Notes: generated by a model from the letters alone, not told the origin. Positions 13,378 through 25,800 are shown, counted from the stretch's first letter. The stretch: DNA of 64,000 nucleotides from Lytechinus variegatus (GCF_018143015.1 NC_054742.1:11329632-11393631), one strand, 5' to 3'. A program made the numbers and translations.

Positions 13378-14206
13378 AGATCCATTAATCTCAGATAAGA
13401 TTAAATATTTTATCTCCGTTAAAATCAGTGAGATAAAATACCCTTAAAATCTCTCCGAATTGGTATTCTGAGAACCATTTTATCTTCATTTTATCTCTGT
13501 AAGACACACCTATTTTTAAATCAATTTCTAATTAGAAATGCGCTTTTATAGCTCTCTCATATCACTCAACCAATTAAAATCCATTCCGCCAGGAGGTGTG
13601 GCAAAGGGGTGAGATTGCGTCATTTATTGACTTCAAATACGCTTGCACTATACGCTTACGCGTCTTTACCGAGATTTCATTTTAACAAAAAGGACAATAC
13701 TCTCATCTTTTTTCGAAGTCTTTATCGCATCTTTTCAAGCATCATTTCAAAGACAATATTAGTCAAGAAAAGTTTTTTGAAATACTCTCTGATTGTACAG
13801 GAACAACGTTAAGGTGTTATTCTCAATAAATATATAATATAATTATATAATATATAATATATATAATTTTTCTTCATTTTTATGTCACCATTTGGTGTTA
13901 ATTCACCTAGAAATATTGGTGAAATAAACGTCGCAGAGATAAAATAGCCTCTACCCTCTTTTAAGTTTATTTTATTTTTTCTTCAAAGTAACATGGGCGC
14001 AAGCACATCATCTGCGTTGCAACGGCCAGATACGCGATGGGTAGGTTTACGCAGGCATTGTTCTGTTGCGTATCATCAGTAGATACGCAAGATAAAATCT
14101 AAAATTTTATCTGAGAGATAAAATCTCATCTCAGAATACCAATTTCATTTTAAGAGATAAAATAAAATATTTTAAAGATAAAATGACCTCAGAATACCAC
14201 CCCGGG

Positions 14207-15575
14207 GGTATTCTGAAAAGTCTCGTAAGTTTCCACTTAAATTTCCTTTTAAGTTACCCATTTAATGGAGCGCTAATGTACCTCCAAATTCGTATTCTGA
14301 AAACTCTATTAGCGCTCAATTAAGTCCCTTTAGGCCACTCCCCTACTGAGCCGAATTAGCCAATCAAATGCGCTCTTATAACGTAAAGTTTTATCCAGCG
14401 CGCAGTGTCTCTTCCAAAGGTCTCTTCACTTTGCTGCCTTGCAGCGCCAGGCTGCTGCAGGTGCACTGCACCACGATCTTGATAAAAAGAATTTTTGCTG
14501 AAATGCTAAAGCATTTGCATATGAGATTAAAGAGGTTCGTTATGTTGTTGAAATTAACTGTTGTCTTTTCCCTTTCTCTCTCATTTATTGTACCTTTGTG
14601 CTTTTCTCTTTTTTTTCGAACTCGTTCTGATTTTCACATCCCCCTATTTTAATCCATTTGTAGCTTTCTTCTCTTTTTTACAATATTTTTTTTTTAATTC
14701 CTACTTATTTTAAAAACTACATACTTTTCATTTATATGACAAATCTCCAAAAAAATTTGAATAAACATATTTTAAAAATCAAGCATTATTTAAAAAGAAA
14801 GCCGAAATTTTATTAAAATTTAATGTACAAACGTTATGACATATATAGGTTTTTATAGGTGGGGAAAACGATGGCATCACTCACTATTTTTTTTTCTTTT
14901 GTATTTTATTATATATTCGTTTAAATATTAAAGAGGTCTATGCTTATTTTTTCATTGTCAGAATCAAGGTTTAATTCACCCCTGCACATTGCTGCATCTA
15001 CCGAGATTTGGCAATTTCATTATTGTCAAAAAAAGTGTGCAAAAACAAAATAGTTTATGAAGCTAATAATAAAAAAAATATAGAAAAATAATAGTCATAT
15101 TTTCCCTATTAGTACACAATTTCTGTCTCCTTTTCCCCCTTTTCTAATTTCTTTATTACCAAATACAGTCCCTATTCCTTATTTTACTTGTTTCTATATA
15201 CCACATTTTCCCCCTTTATTCTATTCCCTATTTAGCTCTCTCCTTTATTCTCTTCCTTCCTTCTTCCTTCCTCCTAGTATTAAACCGATTTGACGATATT
15301 TATACGATATGAAAGCCATATTTAGCAAGATATGATGAGACTTAATGGACCTCTTATCACCATTATCTTTCCCCACTGGAAAGTCCGCTAATTGAGCGCT
15401 ATGAAACTTTTCAGAATACCAAAAGTCTCGTAACTACTCAATTAAGTCTTCGCGCGGTCATAACGCGTACTGTTGCAAGTGCGCGCAACGCAACCCTGCC
15501 AAATAAGGAAAGGGGCACTTAAAAGACTTTTCAGAATACCAAAATGCTAATTGAGCGCTAATTGAGCTTTTAGAA
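14207..15575. mobile_element. Third GGTATTCTGA-type foldback element
   Basis: Left GGGGGTATTCTGAAAAGTC with an inner CGTATTCTGAAAACTCTATT; right ACTTTTCAGAATACC (two copies, about 15407 and 15526), ending GAGCTTTTAGAATATA. Inner words GCGCTCAATTAAG and CTAATTGAGCGC are also inverted. It directly abuts the previous element. Confidence 0.65.
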
Positions 15576-16444
15576 TATAGACTTTGTAAAGGCAACACTC
15601 TCTTTGCACTTCTTGTAATAATGAAAACGAAGGTTAATAATTATGCTCAACAAATTTTGAAATTCAGACTTGATCAAAGCTGGACATTGTGAAACATTTT
15701 TTTCAATAGGTCTAAAGAACAAACTTTGTATCTCAATAGACTTTGTATCTCAGTAGATAATGGTATCGCATAGAATGACGAATGACGTATTTATGGCATA
15801 TAAAAGGGGGAGAAATGGCAACTTAACATTTCACCTTACCCTTAAAGGTATGTTTTCAATATATTCTATATTACACCGCTCTTTAAATTCGACTGTAGAA
15901 AAAAGGTGATACCACAAATTGAGACTACTACCGGGCCTACCTAGCAGTAATCTAAAGGTCTATATACTACCCCCTATTGTGTCAAACCATTTCTTTGGTG
16001 TGGGTTGTACGAACTCCTTAAGGGCCTATGAGATTTTGCTCCAGGACTATGAAAAGAGTCCATCAACCTCGAGGATAGAACAAGTGATTAATAAAAAAAA
16101 TATAATCAATATATTGAATTATTGCTATTATTCTGAAACTCACATTAATGATGATTACTGGTGGTTCGTCCACTGTGACGTAATTAATCATCAGCAAAGC
16201 GTGTTTACATTAAAAGTTCGTTGAACTATTGACCCACTAACGAATGCGCGCAAGCAGTCAAACCATGCATTTTCTATCGCCTGGCGCGCGCTGGCCTGGA
16301 TTCACAAAATGAAGCCGGCATATTCTAGCTAGCTCGCTGGTCCAGGCCCAGGGTTCAATATCGGGTTACAATACTGTGATGATGTGAACACTGTCTTGAC
16401 TTTGGTCCTGATTTTTTCATTGGAAGAACGTTAATAGGAGAAAG
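15576..16444 (+). promoter_or_regulatory. Upstream region and probable 5' leader of the 444-residue gene
   Basis: 15576-16200 is AT-rich with nothing recognised. 16230-16320 is CpG-rich (GCGCGCAAGC, CTGGCGCGCGCTGG) and precedes the start codon by about 130 bp, so promoter or 5' untranslated function is inferred from position and composition only. Confidence 0.35.
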
Positions 16445-16543
16445 ATGCCTCGAGAAAATTATTGGTATAGGAATGTGGAATCTACTGATCCAGACAAGAA
16501 GGAGGAGTTCACAAAATATATGAAGATGTATCGACTGATAAAG
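16445..16543 (+). CDS. Exon 1 of the 444-residue gene (start codon)
   Basis: Begins MPRENYWYRNVESTDPDKK and ends ...MYRLIK at the donor AAG|gtgaat, phase 0. The charged, aromatic composition is coding-like. An in-frame stop 14 codons into the intron shows it must be spliced. Confidence 0.65.
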
Positions 16544-19500
16544 GTGAATCTCGAAATAGGCCTAACGTTAGGTTTTAGGTTATGACGGAATTAAAGTGAT
16601 AAAGTACCGGTAGCTAGGTCAAGGGTTTCGCTTGTATCGCGATCTCAAAATTCCAAGGCGATCGACTAGTGCGCGCTCGGCTGAAAAAGTGTCATTGAAG
16701 TACCGGTATGACCTTAATTTGCGCACGATCGTTTTGCAAAGCTTTAGAAAAGAAATCAAGCAGACAAAGGTAAGATAATTCATATATCAGATGGAGGTTA
16801 AAATGCCATAAATTGGTTTCACTTGGAGACCTCTGCTTGCAAACTGGCGATTTCTTGATGCTTGTCGAGAACTTAAGAAGATCGGGGGGGGGGGGGGTGT
16901 TTCATCAATATTTTCATCCGACAAGTTGTCAGATCTGACATCTTTCCATGATTTTGATTGGCTGTTCCTATGGTAACTGTCGGATAAAATGGGACTTGTC
17001 GGATAAAACGGGACTTGTCGGATAAAACGTCCGACAAGTCCTTTCATGAAACGCCCCCCGGGCCCCCCGGTTTTCTGGGAGCGGACATAAAGGTCACAAA
17101 ATTCGCCGATGTTTTGTCAATATTTTCACAATTTGAGACCTTACCTTGAAGAAAATTACCTTACTGAGTAATTTTTGGCCACTTTTTCTGTTGGTGATAT
17201 CAGTTTTTCAAGATATCAATTAGATAAAGAGATATTCGACCTTGCGCAAAATTATGTAACGCGCGAATTAAGGTCACACCACCATAAAACTAAAGAAAAT
17301 ACGAAACGAACCCAAACTTTACACATGCAACAGATCTACATAGATATTCATTTTAAATCCGACTAAAAATTGGTGGAAAATAATGAATGCAGCCTTTCTC
17401 ATAAAAATTCCCGAATTGCGTGCCGTGAATTGGCATGCGCAGACATGGGGCACCATTTTTTGTTCAATCTAAAATTGACTGCCAGGGGTTTTTCAAAGAA
17501 CTCTTATATTTCTTTCAAATGTTTATGAGGTACGGTATTTGGCAGACTTACTCATCAGAATATAAGGATCATTATTAATTTAAAGGTTTTGTGAAATAAA
17601 AATAATTCATGTTAAATATTAACTAAAGTCGTTATAGGTGCGCAGTCTTGGGTACCACCATTATACAATCAGTCTTTTAACCATTTGAACAAAATTTTGA
17701 AGCCTTTATCTTATTGTCTTTAGATTATACACTAAAAAAAAAATGAATTCAATGGTTGCAGATATCTAATCATATTCCATTTTGTTCTCTACAAAATTGC
17801 CTAACATTTTGTATGAAATTTTTTTTTGGCAATATAAACATACTAGATTGACGAAACTTCGCATATTAAAGGTCAAGTCCACCTCAGAAAAATGTTGATT
17901 TTAATCAAAGAGAAAAATCAGACATAACAAGCACAATGCTGAAAATTTCATCAAAATCGGATGTAAAATAAGAAAGTTAATATGACATTTCAAAGTTTCG
18001 CTTATTTTTAACAAAATAGTTATATGAACGAGCCAGTTACATCCAAATGAGAGAGTCGATGATGTCACTCACTCACTATTTCTTTTGTTTTTTATTGTTT
18101 GAATTATACAATATTTCAATTTTTACGAGTTTGATGATTAAGACCTCCTTGCCTGAAACACAAAATGTTAAAATAATGGAATTCCACGTGTTCAAGGAAG
18201 AATGAAACTTCATTTCACATGACAATGATGAGAAAATAAAAATATTTCGTATTTCATATAATAAAATACAAAAGAAATAGTGAGTGAGTGATGTCATCAG
18301 TTCCCTCATTTGCATACCGACCGAGATGTGCATATAACTGTTTTGTGAAATGAAGCGAAATTTTAGAATGTGATAACTTTCTTATTTTACATCCGATTAT
18401 GATGAAATTTTCAGTGTTATGTTTGTTGAATTTTTCTCTTTTGATTCGAATCAAGTTTTGTTGGGGTGGACTTGTCCTTTAATTTTTCCATAATGGCTGT
18501 TTGGACAAAGGGTGGGGTTCGCCTTAAAGCGATGCTCGTCAATATCAGTGGCACTCCCCTACTAAAACTCTTTGCAAATGTAATCTTCCAAATCTGTGCA
18601 CCCCCTATAAGTGCTGACATCCCGTACCCAGTTTGGAAGAAATTAGGATAGTAGCATCTACAAGTACAAGCAACATCAAATTTATCTTGTAAAATGCTGT
18701 GGCAAGCAAATCTTCCCTGATCACTGGATTGGAGGGATTTTGCAAGGCAAAAATATATATTATCCTAAGCAGATTTCAAGTCCAACACTAAGAATAGCTT
18801 TCTATGTAAGACCTCAATGGTCCTGTCAAACTTACCCAACTAGAGAAAGACCATCGACTTATGTGACATCAGCTATGGAGAACATGGAGAGTGTTATCCA
18901 CTTTGTTGCATAATGCAATGTGCTGAGAAAGATGCTCATCAGTAATGTATTGCAGAAGAAGACGAGTTATCAAACATTACAGAATACTTTGGTGAATAAT
19001 GCCCCTTGCAATTTACCCTGCCCGTTCTACTATTACCGGACTTATCCCATCCTCATCGAGCAAGAAATACCTTGAACCTCCTTCAAGATTCTACAATTTC
19101 TCGCAAGGTCTTAAGACAATGCAACTAAGCATTTTCTCGACTTAATGTCTATGGTATGTTTGAAATAAAGGGATTGTCTTGGCATGATATATTCATCTCT
19201 TATAATTATATATCTCAATAAATAGAGTAAAATTCACAAAGCAATATGCTGAACATTTGATCAAAATTGGATAACAAATAACGAAGTTGTTAAATCTTAA
19301 AGATACGCATTATTCCGCTGAAACAGTTCTAGGCATGTCTTTATGAATATTCATTGGGTGGGCTGATGATGTCATATCCCCACTTTTTCCTTTCTATTTC
19401 ATTAAATGAAATTGGGTTTATCAAAAAATGTTCTATTTTTACTAAGAACTTAAACAATTGGATTGACAACTTATTAAATGCATTACTTATTTATTGCCGC

Positions 19501-22500
19501 AATCATAATGGAGACACATCATTCACACATGTATGAAAATGAAACATTTATGATTTCATGTAATAATATGAGAAAAGGGAACTGGGGATGTGATATCACC
19601 AGCCCACTTAATGAATATTAATGAAGATGAAGATTTAAAATTCAATAAATTTGTTCTTTGTTATCCAATTTCATGATATTTTCAGCAGTTTGCTTTGTGA
19701 ATTTTACTCTATTTATTAAGATATGAATATTTTTCAGCCTAGACCATCCCTTTAAAGGACAAGTCCAATCCAACACTAGGTTGATTTGAATAATAAGAGA
19801 AAAATCAAACAAGCATGAGACTGACAATTTCATAAAAATCGGATGTAAATTAAGAGAGATATGAAATATGCACTTCCTGCTTGGAATGCAAATGGGGAGA
19901 CTGATAACGTTATCCACTCACTATTTCTTCTGTATGAAATATTTATGAAATATATGAAATATATATATATGAAATATTCTAAATATCTCCTCGTTGTCAA
20001 GATAGTGAAACAACTATTTATCACTGAACATGTGGAATTAGTACTGTTTAATACCGTATGGTACAGCCAAGTTGGTCCTTATTGTCAAATCTGAAAAAAT
20101 GAAATATTGTATAATTCAAACAATAAAAACAAAAGAAATAGTGAGTGAGGGACATCGTTGTCTGTTTCATTTCCATGTCACTGAGCTGTGCATATCACTA
20201 TTTTGTTCCCAAAAAAGCTAAAGTTTAAAATGTCATAACTTTCTTATTTTACATCCAATTAAGATGAAATTTTCAGCGTTATGCTAGCTTTATTTTTCTC
20301 TGTTAATTCAATTCAAAAATTTTCTGGGGTGAACTTGACCTTTAAGTTCAGCTATTTATATCCTGTGGATCTCCGACACAACCGAGGAAGTATTCAGGAG
20401 AAGAAGGATTCTCAAGAAGACGCGCCTCACCCATGCATCCTTTCGCTATAATCCGATGTTAACTTAGACAGCTGACAGCCGTCTGTAAGGAGGAGTTTTA
20501 TTTTTCTCCCCTGTGTTTGGTGAGTTGCGCCAACATATAAGAACATGAAGAAAGACCGAAGCTTTTGGTCTAATGTTAACTGAGCATGAAGCCGGACGTA
20601 ACTTTGTTTTAAATCTATAGGCCTACACCTATCATCAACCATCCCTTTGTCTTTATCTGTTGTAATCGCAGGCTGATATTCGGCAATTGATTTCAGAATT
20701 GGCCAAGAACACGGCACATCCCGATGAAAGCAAAGCTTGTTACAAAACATTACATCGAATCTTCCACGAGAAGTCACTTACCAGATCTAAAGAAGCAGCA
20801 AGGCTTATGCTTGCCCTAGGTGACCAAGATTTACTCCGAGCACTTCGGCGTCGATATTCAAACAACAGTTGTACAGGTAATGAATCGTACTTCATGTTGT
20901 GAAGCAAGAGCAAGATAAGAACTTCGGCTTATGTTTAGAAAGACAATTAGAAGTTCGATTCCAGGCATTAATTTTGTAAAATGATAATATTGTTAAAGTG
21001 TGAATTTCTCTTTTTGAAGAATAAGTTTGATGTTAGTGGATATTAAGTTTGAGGGTATTGAACTATGAAACTTGCTAATAATTTTGATTGCATTAACAAA
21101 CAAATATTGCACATTGGTAGACATTATAATTATCTGGCATTCTCAGAGCTCTTTGATTAAGGAATAATGGCGTTGTATAAGTAAAGTATCGCCTATGTTT
21201 TTACCTTGTTTATGCATTTCCTATATTAATTTTGGTTTCGTTTGGAATTCTCTGGTTTTCATTTGTCAATAACTTCAATTCTTTGACACAAACAAAATTA
21301 AATGTTGCGAATTCAATATCATCTCTTTAGCAAAATAAAACGTATATCATTTTGACAACTCATGAAATACATGATAAAGCATTTTATCTTATTTTTTAAA
21401 TATATGATGTGTTATGTAGTATAGCCTTTTTTTTATTAAAATCTTTTTACCTATTACTGTAATATGTATTGACTCAGTGTCATTTCCTATCAAGTAAAGA
21501 CTTTAAACTCCATATGAAATCACTTTCCAAAAGTATTTAAATAATATATGAATAAAAATATTAGTCAATGTACACTGGGCTTGCATGTAAACTAATAATA
21601 TTGAAACTTGTATACACATATATTCTTCCGTGACTATTATCATTGAAAACAGGCACAGAAATAAAGATATTTTACAAAATACACAAAACAGATAGTTGGG
21701 CCTTTACGAATTGAAGCAATGAATAATCCTTTTCTAAAAGGGGAAGTTTACCCTGACAATATGTTTGTCTTAATAAAAGCTGAAACAAATAGATTTAAAA
21801 AAATATTGGTAAAGGTTTGACGTAAATCCATTAAAAATCTGGGCTCCGTAACACAAAGGTTTACAATTAATCGCTATACCAATGACCAATCAAGATCATT
21901 GTTGCATGCTCACTCTGTTTAAGATACTGACCGGGAGCCAATCAGTGCTTTTTCATAATTGAAATTCATCGCATCATTGTGCGAGTAGCTCCCTCATTAT
22001 CATGTCATAGAAATTCCATATATTTCATTTTTTAATGAAAAATTATGAATATCTTTTTTTCTTTTTACACGGGGTATGAAGTGATTTTTTCTGATGATAA
22101 CCGTGTCCTCTGGTCAAATGAAATTACCTTTAGTGTAATTCGAAAATGGTAGAGAGTATTTTGGGGAATTTATTACATACGGGGGAGCTGCTCGTCTATG
22201 AAAAAAATATTGCTTTGCCGGGTTTTCATTAAAACCTCCACCAACATTTTTCTGGATTGTTTTCATCTATTGAAAGCAGCTTATTTTTAGGTGAACTTCC
22301 CATTTGAAGAGGGTACTTCATGTCCTGATCGATCATGCCCTGTACATCTTGTAACTTAGGAGGCGACGTCGTAGTCTTTTAGGAGAGGAGAATAGGCCAG
22401 CCTCTTTATTAAAACAAGTGGAGTGCCTCTGGCGGTCTCACCTGAAACACGCAATTCAATATAGCAGCAGTGCTGACTTTGAAAACTACTATAACTCGCA

Positions 22501-24302
22501 CAAAATATTCAGTGATACTTACTCTTATGTCCAAGTTTCATGAATGAGATCCATAAAATTTCAAAGTTATGATGGTAATTCAACAAATACCCCCAATTCA
22601 GCCAAAGTTCATTGACCTTTGACCTTGGTCATGTGACCTAAAATACGCACAGGATGTTCAGTATTACTCTTATGTCCAAGTTTAATGAACTAGACCAATA
22701 TACTTTCAAAGTTATGGTAATTCAACAAATACCCCCAATTTGGCCAAAGTTCATTGACCCTAAATTACATTTAACCTTGGTCATGTGACCTGAAACTCGT
22801 GCAGAATGTTCAGTGATACTTGATCAACCTTATGTCCAAGTTTCATGAACTATATAGGTCCTCATATTTTCTATGTTTCTGATGACATATCAAAAACTTA
22901 ACCTTAGGCTAAGATTTTGATGTTGATTCCCCCAACATGGCCTAAGTTCATTGGCCCTAAATAAGCTTTGACCTTGGTCATGTGACATGAAACACAGGCA
23001 GGATGTTCGGTAATACTTGATTAATCTTATGGCCAAGTTTAATGAACTAGGTCCATATACTTTCTAAGTTATGCTGTCATTTCGAAAACTTAAGCTTCTG
23101 TTAAGATTTGGTGTTGACGCCGGAAGAGCGGCGCCCACACTGATATACGAACTGAATGCCGCTGTGTATCCGCTGTATAAGTTGTGTAGAATGCACTATG
23201 CATGTTGTCACTTTTTGGGGTAAAAATTAACTTATTTCACTAACATGCATGTACATGTCATTCTTGTTCAGGTTCTTATGATGTTCGTGGAATATCTACG
23301 AAATCGGAATCAAAGCAGATAAACGGGACACCTGTTAGTCACATTGAGAAATCTGGTGATGTCATTCATACGGTATTTTCAGAGTCGGGGATGAATCAAG
23401 CCACGTCTCTTAAAGACTTCCAAGAAAAATCGTTCATGGGAAGAAGAAAAATGGCAAACAGTGGACATGGGGAGTCGATGGTTCAAAAGAAATCTCATAA
23501 GATTTCTTTTCAGAGGAAACAAACATCAAGGTTAAGGAATACTATGTTACTTCGAGAAAACCCTGTTACGGAAGACGAGAAAACGAATCAATATTCTCCA
23601 GAGGAAGTTATGATAGACAAAGATTTGGAAGATGTTTCGGCAGTGTCCAATTTTCTTGCTAGAACACACTCTGCATCTAACATTACTAAGAATGCAGACA
23701 GCACAAAACCTTTCGGTTATCTGTCTAATTCAAGTACTTCTACAGTGTCAGGCGGCTCTTTAGATTCTGATAAGCTCGGATGGAATAATGAGAATTTTGT
23801 GAAGCCCTCATCCCGACCTGCGCCAGATGATAATAGTCGTTGTCACACAAAACGAGTTTTACAAGTGACAGGTTTACACCATCGTCCCAGAGCTGTTCAT
23901 TTACCTGATGGCAAAATTAGGATACCTGCATCACTTCCTGTCATTCCTTCAACTACCTTCAATCGCATGAACAGCTTGAAATATGTATCAAAAATCTCAG
24001 ATAAAATTCAGAAAAGGAAGAATTTTAGAAAGATTTCAATGATGGACGCAATGGAAGCACCTGAGTATGAACTACCCAAGAACATCTTTGAAGACCTTCA
24101 TGTTGTCAAGCAACATCGTCGTAGTTTCTTTGCCGATGGTAACTCATTAGTAGAGGTACGACCAAGAACAATGCCAACGGCACCGACTCTGATTGCAACC
24201 CATACTGCAGAAGGAAAATTCCACGTTCCTATCGACATAGAAAGCAACCGTCGCGCTATTCTCGCAATAAATACGATTTATAATGCTCTTCATTCTCATT
24301 AA
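16445..24302 (+). CDS. Three-exon gene for an unrecognised 444-residue basic, serine-rich protein
   Basis: Exons are 16445-16543, 20672-20876 and 23272-24302. Splice phases match: phase 0 at the first junction, and at the second a glycine codon split as G|GT. All introns are GT-AG. Residues 1-33 come from exon 1, 34-101 from exon 2 and 103-444 from exon 3. Residues about 34-92 are rich in Leu, Ala, Arg and Lys with helical spacing (ISELAKNTAHPDESKACY, then RSKEAARLMLALGDQDLL). The rest is low in hydrophobic clusters and rich in Ser, Lys, Arg and Asn, so it is probably disordered, except for two short conserved-looking blocks near the end (KIRIPASLPVIPSTTF and EGKFHVPIDIESNRRAILAI). I see no signal peptide, membrane span or catalytic motif. 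The AUG at 16445 follows a purine-rich leader and a CpG-rich stretch at about 16230-16320. AATAAA signals at about 24662 and 24745 could end the transcript. I do not recognise the family; a nuclear or cytoskeletal adaptor would be a guess. Confidence 0.72.
16888..17060. mobile_element. Short CCGACAAGT MITE, copy 1
   Basis: Ends GGGGGTGTTTCATCAATA and TTTCATGAAACGCCCCCC are inverted. It contains TCCGACAAGTTGTCAGATC and repeated GGACTTGTCGGATAAAAC. A G-run of about 14 lies at its left edge. A second copy is at 51899. Confidence 0.8.
17866..18482. mobile_element. TTAA-type foldback element
   Basis: TTAAAGGTCAAGTCCACC at left and GGTGGACTTGTCCTTTAA at right, arms of about 280 bp. Shared inner words are AAAATCGGATGTAAAATAAG (left) and CTTATTTTACATCCGAT (right). 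TTAA at both edges is the target duplication used by piggyBac-type transposases. Confidence 0.85.
19168..19755. mobile_element. Foldback element, second TTAA-type family
   Basis: AAAGGGATTGTCTTGGC at left and GCCTAGACCATCCCTTTAA at right. The arms share CAATAAATAGAGTAAAATTC against GAATTTTACTCTATTTATTA and GGTGGGCTGATGATGTCAT against GTGATATCACCAGCCCAC. Confidence 0.75.
19754..20345. mobile_element. TTAA-type foldback element abutting the previous one
   Basis: AAAGGACAAGTCCAATCC at left and GGGGTGAACTTGACCTTTAA at right. It shares the TTAA at 19752-19755 with its neighbour, as expected if one inserted at the other's edge. Internal ATATGAAAT repeats lie at about 19935-19980. Confidence 0.8.
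20672..20876 (+). CDS. Exon 2 of the 444-residue gene (helical segment)
   Basis: The acceptor is tgtaatcgcag|GCTGAT and the donor TGTACAG|gtaatg. It runs in phase 0 and out in phase 1. It encodes 68 residues of helical, charge-rich sequence starting ADIRQLISELAKN and ending RRRYSNNSCT. Confidence 0.72.
20877..23271 (+). other. Intron 2 of the 444-residue gene
   Basis: GT-AG intron of 2.4 kb. 20877-22419 is AT-rich with nothing recognised; 22420-23142 is a diverged copy of the tandem-unit repeat. Confidence 0.7.
22420..23142 (-). repeat. Tandem-unit (GTCTCACCTG) repeat, diverged and shortened copy
   Basis: Reverse orientation to the copies at 30485 and 38805. Starts GTGGAGTGCCTCTGGCGGTC and TCACCTG, then units of about 160 bp with TTCATTGACC, TTATGTCCAAGTTT and GGTCATGTGACC, ending near GCGGCGCC. 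One perfect TGACCTTTGACCT remains at about 22616-22628. Confidence 0.85.
23272..24302 (+). CDS. Exon 3 (terminal) of the 444-residue gene
   Basis: The acceptor is ttcttgttcag|GTTCTT. It is one open frame of 342 residues to the stop at 24300-24302, the longest non-repetitive host open frame in the window. It is rich in Ser, Lys and Arg, with several basic clusters (KKSHKISFQRKQ, IQKRKNFRKIS). It lies just downstream of a diverged repeat copy at 22420-23142, leaving only about 130 bp between repeat and exon. Confidence 0.8.
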
Positions 24303-25001
24303 AATTATTGACGTTGGCATAACTGGGGAATATGCTGCTTTGACAACATTTGAAGTTAATCCTGGAAAACGGACTTGCATTATCAATCATGTTTAGATAA
24401 TTATTCAGGATTGTTGTGGTAGTATAACTATAAGATACAACGATTACTGATTTTGTTATCATTTCTTAATCTCATGATGCTGAAAGATAAAGGCAAAAGA
24501 TAAAGCTAACGAATCTTTGAAATGTTTGACTAATTTTCTTTCAGTATCTATATTGATACACGTTTTGACATTACTCTGTTAAACCTGTCTCACACTCTGC
24601 GATTCGTTGCGATTCGAATTTCAAATTAATTGTGAAAACATTTGATATGGATATTCCAACCAATAAAATATTGCGGATCAGAGTTCAGAATAGTAGCAGA
24701 ACTACTGAAATTGAAAATCAGTCCAGTTAGAGCCTCCCTGAATGAATAAAAACAAATTCAATTCCAAATCGTAATGACGTCATCATCAGCTGCGACTTGA
24801 ATCCGATTTGGACTTTACTCCGACCATATAGGGCTTGCCGCAAAGTGAAAATATGATTTTAGTTTTCCTAACTCCATGCCAAACATCAAATCAAATCATT
24901 TTACTTCATGGAACTTTCATATTTAATGCAAAATGCGATTTCTTGAAAAATTGCGTCGCACCGGATCACATAGTTCCCTTTATTTAGATTCATTGTGTAA
25001 T
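24303..25001. other. 3' flank of the 444-residue gene
   Basis: Probable 3' untranslated sequence with AATAAA at about 24662 and 24745. Beyond that nothing is recognised. Confidence 0.4.
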
Positions 25002-25657
25002 CCCGGGGGCCACTTACATTGACGAGTGGATACCATGCGCGACCAAAAAAAGTAAAAAGGATGTCTTTTTCAAGATAGGGCACGTTACGTACATAAAGTG
25101 ATAAGGGTGTCAAAAACACCAACATATTGAAAAAAATGTATCTATTTCGCTCGGAAAAAACATACGTGTTTAGGGTCAAATATGCGGGGATGATAAAACA
25201 AAGTCAAAATGTTTAATAAGGGATGACTCTTTTGCCCCAACACTACGTGTTTTGAGTCCGATTTGCGCGAGGTGTGGAAGTGGGGCTGTACTAAACCAAA
25301 ATAATGATGTCTAAAGGTAAAACCGACGACCGACGGACGAGTGACAACAATAAAATATCTCTGTACTTGTTTAGGGGTTGATTTTATGGAATACTTGCTA
25401 AGAGTATCGTTTTGTTTCCAATAATTTTTAAGGGGTGCATTTGCAGAATATGGAAAATACATCAATGTACTTGTTTAGGGGCTCAGTTCTGGGAATACTT
25501 GCCAAAAGTATTTGTTTCCAATACTCGTTAAGGGTATAGTTTCACACGACAATTCTTGTTAAGGGGTGCATTTTCAGAATATGGAAAATACGTGGTTAGA
25601 GTGCTTTTCAAGACCCCATGGTCGCGCATGGTATCGTCAATGAAGGTGGCCCCCCGG
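25002..25657. mobile_element. MITE with GGGGGCCACTTACATTGACG ends
   Basis: Left CCCGGGGGCCACTTACATTG and ACCATGCGCGACC; right GGTCGCGCATGGTATCGTC and GGTGGCCCCCCGG, imperfect inverted copies of about 40 bp. Inside are two or three tandem units of about 100 bp marked TACTTGTTTAGGGG and GCAGAATATGGAAAATAC. Confidence 0.8.
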
Positions 25658-25724
25658 ATGTAAAATAAGTGGAGAACATGCACTGAGCGCCGGTGATGGT
25701 AGCTCGAGCTAAAGCCGGGTAGTT

Positions 25725-25800
25725 AATTCATTTCAATTCAATTCATTTATTTCTTTCAATCTTTTTACATTTACAATGATAGTTCAATATACATATTTAC
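25725..25800 (-). mobile_element. Probable retroelement 3' tail (minus strand)
   Basis: TTCATTTCAATTCAATTCAT reads on the minus strand as an ATGAATTGAA-type tail, like the 3' ends of CR1-like LINEs. A similar tail occurs at 52268-52300. No coding part is attached. Confidence 0.35.

Larger units (their letters stand above)
11409..14206. mobile_element. GGTATTCTGA foldback element, split by a second insertion
   Basis: The left end GATGGTATTC at 11409-11416 is separated from its continuation TGAGATCC at about 13375 by another element of the same superfamily. The right part holds paired inner repeats (TTGGTATTCTGAGAACC against CTCAGAATACCAATTTC) and ends CTCAGAATACCACCCC at 14206. No coding frame. 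Confidence 0.6.
16544..20671 (+). other. Intron 1 of the 444-residue gene
   Basis: GT-AG intron of 4.1 kb containing a CCGACAAGT MITE (16888-17060), a TTAA foldback (17866-18482), a second foldback (19168-19755) and another TTAA copy (19754-20345). 17061-17865 and 18483-19167 show nothing recognisable. Confidence 0.65.

Noticed and set aside
20427-20777. 116-codon minus-strand frame
   Set aside because: It overlaps exon 2 of the plus-strand gene, which has better splice and phase support.
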